Source: Candidatus Aegiribacteria sp. MLS_C
GTDB taxonomy: Bacteria > Fermentibacterota > Fermentibacteria > Fermentibacterales > JCC-6
Direction of reading: 5' to 3'
Assembly: GCA_002030045.1 (NCBI GenBank)
Contig: LQBI01000020.1
Location: 1 to 6,284 of the forward strand
Length of the DNA: 6,284 nt
Part shown: piece after piece, positions 1 to 6,284 of the stretch
Layout of the letters: every line of letters starts with the position of its first letter
How positions within the stretch are numbered: position 1 is the first letter of the stretch
Program-made: the position numbers and the translations under genes
The notes under the pieces: generated by a model
What the model saw: only the letters and a program-made list of their open reading frames with translations
Told to the model about the DNA's origin: nothing
The model's database searches: none

Positions 1-73
1 CTAATAGTCCTCTTATGCCTTAGACCTGCAATAATCTGCCATATTGTATAACCACGGAAGGATCAGTAGGGTA
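1..73. other. Short non-coding edge downstream of the decayed gene
   Basis: I see no complete gene, hairpin terminator or RNA here. On the minus strand, one frame over from the TGA at 76-74, reading stays open to a TAA at 15-13 and gives a partly hydrophobic peptide of about 20 residues. The decayed gene may once have ended there. This is speculative. Confidence 0.25.
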
Positions 74-982
74 TCATGAAGATTCCCAATAGTTATGCAT
101 TGCCAGTTCCGATTCCCGCCTGTGCTTGGCAAGAACACCCCTGTAGTAATCGATCCTGCCTCCCCAACCCCCATTGCTCGAGAATAGCAGAAGCGCTGCC
201 CATGCTAGAAGAGTCGATGGACCAGCTATCGTGAACCGGTTTCTCCTGGCCGCAAGCAGCAGCATGAAGATGCAGGAGACCGAGAGCAGCAGCCCGATGA
301 TACCTCCAAAGAGCCAAGTCGAGTGGTGCCCCCGGAGAATCATGGAAACGCCTATGCTGAATTGCGGCAGTGGAATTGGCTGTTCAACTGGATGTACAGG
401 CTGGTGGATCTCTCCGAATGTCCCTATGAGAGCGATGAATATCGATGGAAGGATCGGAACAGCTGAAAAAATAAAGGCTCCTGCGGTCTCGTCCTGAGAA
501 TCGGGACAATCCAACAGCAATGAAGGGAATGACCTGAATGAGATGCCTTGGCCCGTATGCCCACCCTCCGGAAGACATGTTATAGGTCGAGAAAAGAAGG
601 ATGTACGAGATTGTGATCAGAGGCAGCGGATCTATCTCAAGGATGGATACAGATCTGCGGTCAATGAAGAAGCCGATGAAACCCGGGATCACCCAGGGCA
701 TGTAGAACAGGAAACCTCTCTCCGGTAACATCTGCTGCAAAGGATGTCAGGACCGTCTTGTCACAGTAGTAGTGTCCTTCGTGGAAGGCCCGGTCATTCG
801 TGAGATCGGCGTACTGGTCTATCGCTATGGTTCCGTTCTCGATGACCTGTCTGGTCAGGACCCATCTTATAACGACGTTGTCATAGGGATGGGGATGGAA
901 GACCCAGAAGGAGCAGCAGCGTCTGCAGAATGGCCATTGATGGAAACCGGGTCCTTATCTTTGTAAGTATATTCAGCTTCAC
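74..982 (-). pseudogene. Decayed GT-C-like multi-pass membrane glycosyltransferase gene, frameshifted and internally deleted
   Basis: Homology-like pieces lie in successive minus-strand frames. A GTG at 982-980, behind a weak GGAAAG, opens a basic start and a first membrane segment (MAILQTLLLLLG), which hits TGA at 883-881. From about 900 another frame carries HPYDNVVIRWVLTRQ and then a loop with NGTIAIDQYADLTNDR and GHYYCDK. This resembles the first outer loop of large GT-C-type membrane proteins, which often read GHYYSDKAPG. Near 735-745 the reading jumps to a third frame, with ERGFLFYMPWVIPGF and GGWAYGPRHLIQVIPF, motifs that lie far downstream in intact relatives. Near 475-510 a third shift leads to two more hydrophobic segments and the TGA at 76-74. 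An intact member would be well over 400 residues, but only about 300 codons remain. The transmembrane segments and glycines typical of the middle are missing at the second break, so I infer a deletion there rather than a simple indel. Function is presumably lost. Single-base sequencing errors could explain two of the shifts but not the missing middle. Confidence 0.72.
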
Positions 983-986
983 CTGC

Positions 987-1015
987 TTTCCAGAATGATC
1001 AGTGACTGATATAAA
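987..1015 (+). promoter_or_regulatory. Possible sigma70-type promoter for the rightward three-gene cluster
   Basis: TTTCCA at 987-992 (4/6 to the -35 consensus) is separated by 17 nt from TATAAA at 1010-1015 (5/6 to the -10 consensus). The surrounding 60 bases are only about one third GC, far lower than the flanking coding DNA. Transcription would begin near 1022, giving a leader of about 20 nt before the GTG at 1043. This fits the lack of an obvious ribosome binding site there. Confidence 0.35.
998..1010. repeat. Small perfect dyad (ATCAGT-G-ACTGAT) between the divergent promoters
   Basis: Two 6-bp arms at 998-1003 and 1005-1010 are perfect inverted repeats around one base (G1004). The dyad occupies most of the spacer of the rightward promoter candidate and touches the -10 of the leftward one. 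That is where an operator would sit. The arms are short, so chance is a real alternative. Confidence 0.25.
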
Positions 1016-1036
1016 TTGATGACCCGGCATTGGCAA
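1008..1036 (-). promoter_or_regulatory. Possible sigma70-type promoter of the decayed leftward gene
   Basis: On the minus strand a TTGCCA (1036-1031, 5/6 to the -35 consensus) is followed after 17 nt by TATATC (1013-1008, 4/6 to the -10 consensus). It lies about 26 nt upstream of the GTG at 982-980. It shares bases with the rightward promoter candidate. This is consensus matching by eye only. Confidence 0.3.
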
Positions 1037-1042
1037 ACCTAA

Positions 1043-2923
1043 GTGGTGGAGGTTACTCTGGAAACGGCTCCAAGGATCTTACAGACTGTCTGGCTGGTCA
1101 CAAGGATAGCCGCAGTATGGTTCGCCTTTCATGGCATGGGAGTACTGGCGAGGGCCAGGCTGCTTCGAGGCAGGCACCTTGAAGGATTACCATCACTGGT
1201 TCTTGGGATCATGGGTCTGGTCGTCCTCACTCTGGTGCTGTCGCTGATGCAGCTACTGACTAGATGGTTCCTTCCCTTCGTCATCATGAGTGCAGCAGCC
1301 TATGGTGTTCTCGACCTTCATCGCAGGCGCCGTTATGCCTCAGTTTCCGGTCAGCTTCGGTCATGGCTGGCAGTACCGGCGGGCCTGACGCTCGCCGTTC
1401 TTCTACTCTCGGACATCTTCCATGCGGCAATCCCGCATGGAATGGTGGATCCCCTCATCACCTACGCCGTACAGCCCGACAGGTGGCTGGACGCCGGTGG
1501 GATGTATTTCCTGAGCGAGACCAAGTTCTCTCTGTTTCCTCTAATAGGTGAGATGCTGGCAGTCTGGCCAGCTTCTCTTTCGGAAGGCATGGTCGATCAG
1601 CTCATTATCCTTCAGCTCTTCCAGTTCAGTCTCTTGACCGGTTCCTTTCTCATTGCGGTAAGGTTCATGGGACTTGGTTGGAAAGGGGCTGCAACCGTTC
1701 TTCTTCTGTGTCTTTCTTCACCGATCCTTGTGAAATGGGGTTCCTGGGCGAAGAATGATATGACGGCACTGTTCATGTCCACGGTTTCCCTCTCTTTTTT
1801 CTTCAGGTTCTGGTACTCCGAAAGAAACACCGGAATACCGCTGATCGCCTGGTTCCTGATGGGACTTGCCATTTCTGTGAAGCTTACAGCGGCATTTGCC
1901 ATGACCGCAGCGATACCCGCAGTATTCATTTGCTCTGGAACAGGGAAGTGGAAGCAGCTTCTCATGGGTCTCGGGGCTATGGCGCTTGTCCCAATGGTCT
2001 TCGCCATCAGGAACCTCATGATCACCGGAGAGCCGTTCTACCCCTGGAACTTCCCTTTCTTTTCACCGAACGAGAGCTGGAACATCGAGTCGATACAGGT
2101 GCTGGATTCCATAAAGGAACGCGGGAGTGCCTCTTTACTTGACAATCTGGTGCTGCTCATCCGGTCATGGGGCGGAATAGGTATCATCTTCCTGGCAGGT
2201 GTGCTGGCAGCGGTCAGGATCGGCTGGAGAAGAGTCCTTCCACCGTTCATCACCGTTGTCATCTACGCCGTAGTCAGCTGTCTCGTCTTCGATCCGATAT
2301 CCTGGGGAGAGAAGTACGCCATAATACTGCTGCCCTGCATGGCAGCCGTCGGGACATTCTATCTGAGAAAGTGGACGAGAGTGGTACTGCTGATAGTGAC
2401 GGTTCTTGTCATTATGACTTCGTCCTTTTCGGACAGGGCAGTCTTCATCTGGAACTTCTTCCGGGACCGCAACCCCCTGCAGTTCCAGGGGCTGGATACT
2501 CCTCCCGCCATGCCCCTTCATCTGTGGGCGAACGAAAACCTCCCGCAAGGTTCAAGACTCCTGTCGATGTGGAGATACGAGAGGTATTTCTCCGACCATG
2601 TGATACTGGTGCTCCAGAACCATCCTGATGGAGTTGAACTGCTGCTTGAGAACTCGCTGGCGGAGGAGTTCGAAATACTGGACAGGATGGGAGTGGACTA
2701 CCTCTATTTCCATGCTGAAGACCCGATGCCGGGGGATCTTGAGTCACGGATCAGGCTGTTCTCGGCCATAGGCGATGAAGGAAGGATCAGACCGGTGGTG
2801 GAGGTTTCCGGATACCTGCTCTGCAGGATAGTGGACCCTGACAGTGAAGACCGTGTGCACCGGGACGTTGATCCTGAGTATGATCCGGTTGGGAGGGAGA
2901 GCCTGTCTTGTCCTTCAGATTGA
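1043..2923 (+). CDS. GT-C-type (ArnT/PMT-like) integral membrane glycosyltransferase
   Basis: The 626-residue multi-pass membrane protein probably transfers a sugar from a polyprenyl-phosphate donor to an acceptor on the outer face of the inner membrane. Hydrophobic segments lie near residues 12-35, 50-72, 74-92, 108-128, 185-207, 215-232, 238-256, 264-297, 305-322, 375-393, 398-416 and 424-460. The loop after the fourth segment holds D136 in VDPLITYAVQPDRWLDAGG and E170 in FPLIGEML, the usual places for GT-C catalytic acids. Further family-like motifs are WAKNDM (235-240), GLAISVKLTA (274-283) and RNLMITGEPFYPW (323-335). A soluble C-terminal part (about 485-600) contains LWANENLPQGSRLL and MGVDYLYF, as in related proteins. 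A stop lies directly upstream at 1040, so the start must be GTG 1043, GTG 1046 or a later codon; none has a good ribosome binding site. The 3' end overlaps the next gene by 16 nt. The family assignment is strong, but the exact sugar and acceptor cannot be read. Confidence 0.85.
   Translation: MVEVTLETAPRILQTVWLVTRIAAVWFAFHGMGVLARARLLRGRHLEGLPSLVLGIMGLVVLTLVLSLMQLLTRWFLPFVIMSAAAYGVLDLHRRRRYASVSGQLRSWLAVPAGLTLAVLLLSDIFHAAIPHGMVDPLITYAVQPDRWLDAGGMYFLSETKFSLFPLIGEMLAVWPASLSEGMVDQLIILQLFQFSLLTGSFLIAVRFMGLGWKGAATVLLLCLSSPILVKWGSWAKNDMTALFMSTVSLSFFFRFWYSERNTGIPLIAWFLMGLAISVKLTAAFAMTAAIPAVFICSGTGKWKQLLMGLGAMALVPMVFAIRNLMITGEPFYPWNFPFFSPNESWNIESIQVLDSIKERGSASLLDNLVLLIRSWGGIGIIFLAGVLAAVRIGWRRVLPPFITVVIYAVVSCLVFDPISWGEKYAIILLPCMAAVGTFYLRKWTRVVLLIVTVLVIMTSSFSDRAVFIWNFFRDRNPLQFQGLDTPPAMPLHLWANENLPQGSRLLSMWRYERYFSDHVILVLQNHPDGVELLLENSLAEEFEILDRMGVDYLYFHAEDPMPGDLESRIRLFSAIGDEGRIRPVVEVSGYLLCRIVDPDSEDRVHRDVDPEYDPVGRESLSCPSD
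2892..2900 (+). promoter_or_regulatory. Ribosome binding site for the pyruvyl transferase-FrhB gene, inside the upstream gene
   Basis: A purine-rich GGAGGGAGA stretch lies 7-11 nt before the TTG at 2908. It is the strongest Shine-Dalgarno-like sequence of the cluster and decides the TTG start. It is still inside the end of the glycosyltransferase gene, consistent with coupled translation. Confidence 0.6.
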
Positions 2924-5205
2924 GTTTCATAGGAGCCACATACTCCGGCAACAAGGGAGCCGCCGGTATGCTGCGTGCAGCTGTAGGCTCGCTAATGGAA
3001 CGGATGCCGGATGATACGGAGTATTCGGTACTGTCACTCTACCCTTCCAGGGACAGGGACCGTAAGCAGTCGGGTGTTCGCATTGTTCCCTGCAGACTGT
3101 TACCTCACCTTCTCCTGCTTTCGTCGCTGGCCCTTCTCTACAGGCTGTTCTCCTGGTTCGGTCCGGTGCGCAGGGTCCTGGCCGTGTTCCCGCCGCTGAA
3201 GGCGCTTGTCGGATCCGATGTCCTCCTGGACCTCTCGGGAATTTCCTTCGTTGACGGGAGGACCGCCACCCTCTTCTACAACGCGGCGTGCATTCTTCCC
3301 GCCATACTCGTCGGCACTCCTGTAATCAAACTCTCTCAGGCGCTGGGGCCCTTCCGCCGCTTCCCCAACAGGCAGCTCGCATCAATACTCCTGAGGAGGA
3401 TGGAGCACATTTACGCTAGGGGCGCCGGGACCGCTGCCAACCTCCGGGAACTGGGTCTCGAGAACTGGAGTCCGGCACATGACCTGGCCTTTGCTCTCGG
3501 ACCGGTGGAAACCATTCCCTCGGAAGACCCTCCTGTGATCGGCGTGCTTCCAAGCCGTGTGATGCAGCAGTGCTGTAAAAACAGCGGGATCGAATACCTA
3601 CGGGTAATGGCCGGAGCCCTGAACGCCTACCTCGAAAAAGACGACAGAGCCCGCGTGGTGGTCATGGCCCACAGCAATCTGGGACCGGACACGGAATCGA
3701 GGAACAACGACTACAGGGTTTGCAGGGAACTTCACGGAATGCTGCCGCCGGAGAGGACTGCACTTCTGGTGGAGGACCTTGGCCCGGAGGAACTCAGGGC
3801 CGAGATCGGCGGATGCACCGTCTGCATCGCGTCCAGGTTCCACGGGATGATCTCGGCGCTCTGCACCGGTACGCCTGTTCTGGTCACCGCCTGGTCACAC
3901 AAGTACAGGGAGGTGCTGGAGTCGTTCGAATGTTCGGAATGGGTGGTGGACATGCCGGGGATGACCCAGGAGAACCTTCTCGAGATGCTTCGACGAATCA
4001 TGGAGAGAAGGGTAACCGTAAGAGAATCCATCCTGCGGCATCTGCCCGCCGTCCGCGAATCCGCCGAGGACCAGCTCAGGGAGGTGTCCCGCCTCATCAT
4101 GAGCCCGGTCCCGGAGGTTCGGGGAATTGGAAGGACGGCCAGGAGACTCCACGGGGAGTTCTACGCCGGGGTCTTTCGAAGCGGTTGCATCGGGTATTCC
4201 ATAGCTCCTTCGCTCCGTAGGAACTGCGCCTCGGGAGGTCTTGTCACTTCACTGCTGGCGGGGAGGATGGAGCGAGGCATCACCAGCGGAGCCGTGGTGG
4301 CAGGCATGGAATACGGAGAGGACGGTCCGCAACCCGTTTCCCGTCTTGCCACCAGCAGGGAGGAGCTGGAGGGCCTGGCAGGGAGCGTATACACCGATTT
4401 CGACCATATCGGAGGTATAAGAAGACTGCTTCATGAGCATGAAGGGACCTACGACCTGGTTGTACTCCCATGCCAGGCCAGAGCCCTGAGGGCGCTGATG
4501 GAGAAGGATGCCCTCCTGAGATCCAGGACCGGTCTCCTGATAGGTCTATGGTGCGGTCATGCCACAGGTCCGGGTCTCCTGAGGGACATACTCCGAAGAT
4601 GGGGTGTGGATGGTGCTGATGTGAAGAGGTTCAGATACAGGAAGGGGCACTGGAGGGGCCGCAGCGTCGTGGAACTGGAGGACGGTTCGCGGATCGAGAG
4701 GAGTTTCAGCAGGAACTACGGATTGTTCCAGAACCTCTACGTGGACTGCATGCCCAGATGTCTCTCGTGCACCGATCATTTCGCATCTCAGTCCGATCTC
4801 AGTTTCGGTGACTGCTGGATCAGGTCCGAGAAACGCTCCAACATGAAGAAGACCATGGCGGTAGCTTTGACCCCGGAGGGTGAGGCAGTCCTTGAGAGGC
4901 TCGGCGAGGACCCGGGTATCGTGATCTCCGGAGTGGATCCGGCCATGGCGGTCCAGGCACAGAAGAGGGCGGTTGTATGGCATACCTACGGATGCGCGGG
5001 GAGGTCCTCGCTTTCCCGGCTGTTCGGTATGGATGTATCCTGCGGGCTGGACATACGTCCGAGGATCAACGACCTAGTCTCCGCTTTCATCATACTCTCC
5101 ACCGTGAAACTCTTCTCGGGTCCCCTGCGGAAGTTCCTCCTGGGCCTTCCATGGTGGGTTCACTATCCGGCCATGGCATTTCAGAAACTGATGCTCAACA
5201 GGTGA
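2908..5205 (+). CDS. Fusion protein: polysaccharide pyruvyl transferase domain + FrhB-like (F420 hydrogenase/dehydrogenase beta subunit) domain
   Basis: Residues about 5-395 match the polysaccharide pyruvyl transferase family (CsaB/WcaK-like), which adds ketal pyruvate from phosphoenolpyruvate to sugars. Visible are the N-terminal GATYSGNKGAAGML, VLLDLSGISFVD (105-116), KLSQALGPF (141-149), SRFHGM (309-314) with TGTPVLVTAWSHKY after it. After a linker (about 396-420), residues 421-690 match FrhB N- and C-terminal domains: NCASGGLVTSLL (439-450), VVLPCQARAL (518-527), WCGHATG (548-554), RFRYRKGHWRG (574-584) and CMPRCLSC (614-621) leading to DLSFGDCW (630-637). FrhB relatives are flavin/Fe-S reductases; known members include F420-hydrogenase FrhB and chlorophyll-pathway reductases (HCAR, BciB). 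The ferredoxin-like CxxCxxC section that often precedes FrhB domains in glycan clusters is absent. A hydrophobic stretch near 722-757 may touch the membrane. Both domains look intact and in one frame. The TTG start follows a good ribosome binding site and overlaps the upstream gene by 16 nt. Substrates are unknown. Confidence 0.85.
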   Translation: MSFRLSFIGATYSGNKGAAGMLRAAVGSLMERMPDDTEYSVLSLYPSRDRDRKQSGVRIVPCRLLPHLLLLSSLALLYRLFSWFGPVRRVLAVFPPLKALVGSDVLLDLSGISFVDGRTATLFYNAACILPAILVGTPVIKLSQALGPFRRFPNRQLASILLRRMEHIYARGAGTAANLRELGLENWSPAHDLAFALGPVETIPSEDPPVIGVLPSRVMQQCCKNSGIEYLRVMAGALNAYLEKDDRARVVVMAHSNLGPDTESRNNDYRVCRELHGMLPPERTALLVEDLGPEELRAEIGGCTVCIASRFHGMISALCTGTPVLVTAWSHKYREVLESFECSEWVVDMPGMTQENLLEMLRRIMERRVTVRESILRHLPAVRESAEDQLREVSRLIMSPVPEVRGIGRTARRLHGEFYAGVFRSGCIGYSIAPSLRRNCASGGLVTSLLAGRMERGITSGAVVAGMEYGEDGPQPVSRLATSREELEGLAGSVYTDFDHIGGIRRLLHEHEGTYDLVVLPCQARALRALMEKDALLRSRTGLLIGLWCGHATGPGLLRDILRRWGVDGADVKRFRYRKGHWRGRSVVELEDGSRIERSFSRNYGLFQNLYVDCMPRCLSCTDHFASQSDLSFGDCWIRSEKRSNMKKTMAVALTPEGEAVLERLGEDPGIVISGVDPAMAVQAQKRAVVWHTYGCAGRSSLSRLFGMDVSCGLDIRPRINDLVSAFIILSTVKLFSGPLRKFLLGLPWWVHYPAMAFQKLMLNR

Positions 5206-6176
5206 TGATGCAGGTGGTCCGGCGTTCGGTTGATGCTCTCATGAAGAACAGGTTCGTGGGTATCATCATCTTTCTGGCAGTACTCGGGGCTGTGACCCTG
5301 TTTGCAGTAAGGTCGATATCCTCGGTTGACATCAACCGCATGAAGGACATCGGACCGGAGTCGTTCCCGCTTCCTCTGGCGCTTGTGATACTGGCGTACC
5401 TGAACAGGTTCCTCTTCTGGAACAGGCTTGCCGCAGCCTTCCATCTCAGGGCCAGGTATACAGTGGCAGGCAGAGCCTTCTTCTATTCCATACTCGGTCG
5501 CTACGTACCGGGGAAGGCCGGGCTGTTCCTTCTGAGGTTAAGGGCCTACAAGGGCAAGTCGAGAAAAAAGGTAGGTGCCGCGATGATAGCCGAATACATC
5601 GCAACGATACTGGCTGCCTGCATACTTGTTCTTGCAGGTTCGATACTCGCTTCCGGCTCCAATCCCCTCCTTACCAGGTGGATACCTCTGGGAGTCGCGG
5701 TTCTCTCGGTCCTGATGCTGCACCCCCGCCTGCTCAGACGCATGGTCAATTCCCTTATCGGTCTCACCGGCCGCAGCCATCTGGTGGAGTTCCCGACCGC
5801 CGGCAACGTGGCGGTGGTCACCGCCGGATACGGCCTCACGGGGCTTCTTCATGGCATGGCTCTGTTCATGATAATGAGAATGTTCGGGGATATGCCGTTC
5901 GAACTGTACCCTGTTGTTACAGGGGCTTATTATACGGCGGGTCTCATAGGCATGGTCGCTTTCTTCGCCCCTGGAGGGCTTGGCGTCAGGGAGGGGGTGC
6001 TGTTCCTTCTCCTGCCGGCCTATTCGGACACCGGGGCCGTGGTACTGTCGGCCGCCCTGATGAGGATACTAACGCTGGCAGCGGAGCTTCTTCTTGCCGG
6101 TTTCTTCGCGCTTCTTTCCGGAAGGTCTGCCGGTGATCTGAATGGAACGGCTCTTCCATCGGATACTGTAGATTGA
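5205..6176 (+). CDS. UPF0104 / LPG_synthase_TM-type (flippase-like) integral membrane protein
   Basis: The 323-residue protein is mostly membrane-embedded, with hydrophobic segments near residues 17-37, 55-73, 126-148, 158-173, 202-222, 234-254 and 276-305. Two signatures place it in the family that includes the transmembrane part of MprF: ILGRYVPGKAGLF (96-108) and FFAPGGLGVREGVL (253-266). The cytosolic aminoacyl-transfer domain of full MprF is missing, as is usual for the roughly 300-residue members found in glycan clusters. These are thought to move or handle lipid-linked substrates; the substrate here is not known. I chose ATG 5205, which shares its A with the preceding TGA stop (TGATG), a typical coupled junction. 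ATG 5208 and ATG 5241 are alternatives, and no start has a strong ribosome binding site. The open frame extends upstream to 4977, but that part overlaps the fusion gene and reads as an out-of-frame shadow. Confidence 0.82.
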   Translation: MMQVVRRSVDALMKNRFVGIIIFLAVLGAVTLFAVRSISSVDINRMKDIGPESFPLPLALVILAYLNRFLFWNRLAAAFHLRARYTVAGRAFFYSILGRYVPGKAGLFLLRLRAYKGKSRKKVGAAMIAEYIATILAACILVLAGSILASGSNPLLTRWIPLGVAVLSVLMLHPRLLRRMVNSLIGLTGRSHLVEFPTAGNVAVVTAGYGLTGLLHGMALFMIMRMFGDMPFELYPVVTGAYYTAGLIGMVAFFAPGGLGVREGVLFLLLPAYSDTGAVVLSAALMRILTLAAELLLAGFFALLSGRSAGDLNGTALPSDTVD

Positions 6177-6184
6177 TACTCTAA

Positions 6185-6194
6185 AAGAAGGAAG
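6185..6194 (+). promoter_or_regulatory. Ribosome binding site for obg
   Basis: AAGAAGGAAG contains AAGGA at 6188-6192, six nt before the TTG at 6199. This supports the TTG start; no ATG or GTG in that frame lies between the binding site and the conserved protein start. The gap from the previous stop is only 22 nt and shows no hairpin terminator. Confidence 0.6.
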
Positions 6195-6198
6195 ACCC

Positions 6199-6284
6199 TT
6201 GGGTACACGTTTCATCGACCTGGTATCGATAGAGGTACATGGGGGTAGCGGGGGGGACGGCATCGTCTCATTCCGCAGGGAGGC
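6199..6284 (+). CDS. obg: Obg/CgtA GTPase, 5' end only (cut by window end)
   Basis: Only 28 complete codons are present. After a short MGTR start they read FIDLVSIEVHGGSGGDG followed by VSFRREA. This is the start of the glycine-rich Obg fold, which in well-known members reads F-x-D-x-V-x-I-x-V-x-GG-x-GG-x-G-x-x-x-FRRE. Obg is a large-subunit (50S) ribosome-associated GTPase for ribosome assembly and stress or cell-cycle control. The GTPase domain lies beyond the window. Initiation is at TTG 6199 with a good binding site. In many bacteria obg follows rplU and rpmA; here it follows an envelope gene by 22 nt, so it may share that transcript or have a promoter inside it. Confidence 0.9.
   Translation, partial: MGTRFIDLVSIEVHGGSGGDGIVSFRRE

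Noticed and set aside
93-317. Minus-strand 74-codon frame starting MALWRYHRAAALG
   Set aside because: It overlaps the better-supported frame ending at 74, which carries the two hydrophobic segments expected for the end of the membrane protein.
174-966. Plus-strand open frames at 174-497, 543-728 and 772-966
   Set aside because: Their products look like antisense reading of the decayed leftward gene, without hydrophobic patterning or domain motifs; the minus strand carries the ordered family motifs.
3598-4983. Several minus-strand open frames of 60-145 codons under the fusion gene
   Set aside because: They are opposite-strand shadows of a GC-rich coding gene, with low-complexity compositions (rich in Arg, Ser, Pro, His), no ribosome binding sites and no recognisable domains.
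4977-5204. In-frame ATG at 4977 that would lengthen the flippase-like protein by 76 residues
   Set aside because: This stretch overlaps the well-supported 3' end of the fusion gene, encodes no recognisable family sequence, and the family-like hydrophobic start begins only after 5205, where a TGATG junction gives a natural start.
6177-6198. Possible terminator between the flippase-like gene and obg
   Set aside because: The 22 nt are purine-rich and contain the obg ribosome binding site; no inverted repeat followed by T residues is present.
6230-6260. G-rich run (GGGGGTAGCGGGGGGG) as a possible G-quadruplex regulatory element
   Set aside because: It directly encodes the conserved glycine-rich HGGSGGDG start of Obg, which explains the base composition.

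Overview
The window is bacterial. The last 86 bases are the start of the conserved ribosome-associated GTPase gene obg (cgtA), and the genes before it are envelope-glycan genes. Coding sequence is moderately GC-rich, with frequent AGG (Arg) and ATA (Ile) codons. Starts are often GTG or TTG. The species cannot be named from the sequence; AGG/ATA-rich coding is seen in several uncultured bacterial phyla, which is only a weak hint.

Layout. (1) Positions 74-982, minus strand: a decayed gene for a multi-pass GT-C-type membrane glycosyltransferase-like protein. Its recognisable pieces lie in successive different frames, and a large central part seems to be deleted. (2) Positions 983-1042: a short AT-rich divergent intergenic region with plausible back-to-back promoters and a small perfect dyad. 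(3) Positions 1043-6176, plus strand: three tightly packed genes. They are a GT-C-type membrane glycosyltransferase (1043-2923), a 765-residue protein joining a polysaccharide pyruvyl transferase domain to an FrhB-like (coenzyme F420 hydrogenase/dehydrogenase beta subunit) domain (2908-5205), and a UPF0104/LPG_synthase_TM-type membrane protein resembling flippases (5205-6176). The first pair overlap by 16 nt, and the second pair share one base in a TGATG junction, so the three are very probably co-transcribed and translationally coupled. (4) Position 6199 to the window end: the 5' end of obg, 22 nt after the previous stop and possibly read from the same transcript.

How they could work together (inference). 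The set looks like a small cell-envelope glycan or lipid-glycan module. The GT-C enzyme would transfer a sugar from a polyprenyl-phosphate donor on the outer face of the membrane. The pyruvyl transferase-like domain would modify a glycan precursor in the cytoplasm. The UPF0104 protein would move or handle a lipid substrate. The FrhB-like domain suggests a flavin/Fe-S redox step whose substrate is unknown. The most unusual item is this one-polypeptide joining of a pyruvyl transferase to an FrhB domain that lacks the usual N-terminal ferredoxin part. No tRNA, rRNA, CRISPR array, insertion sequence or convincing terminator was seen.
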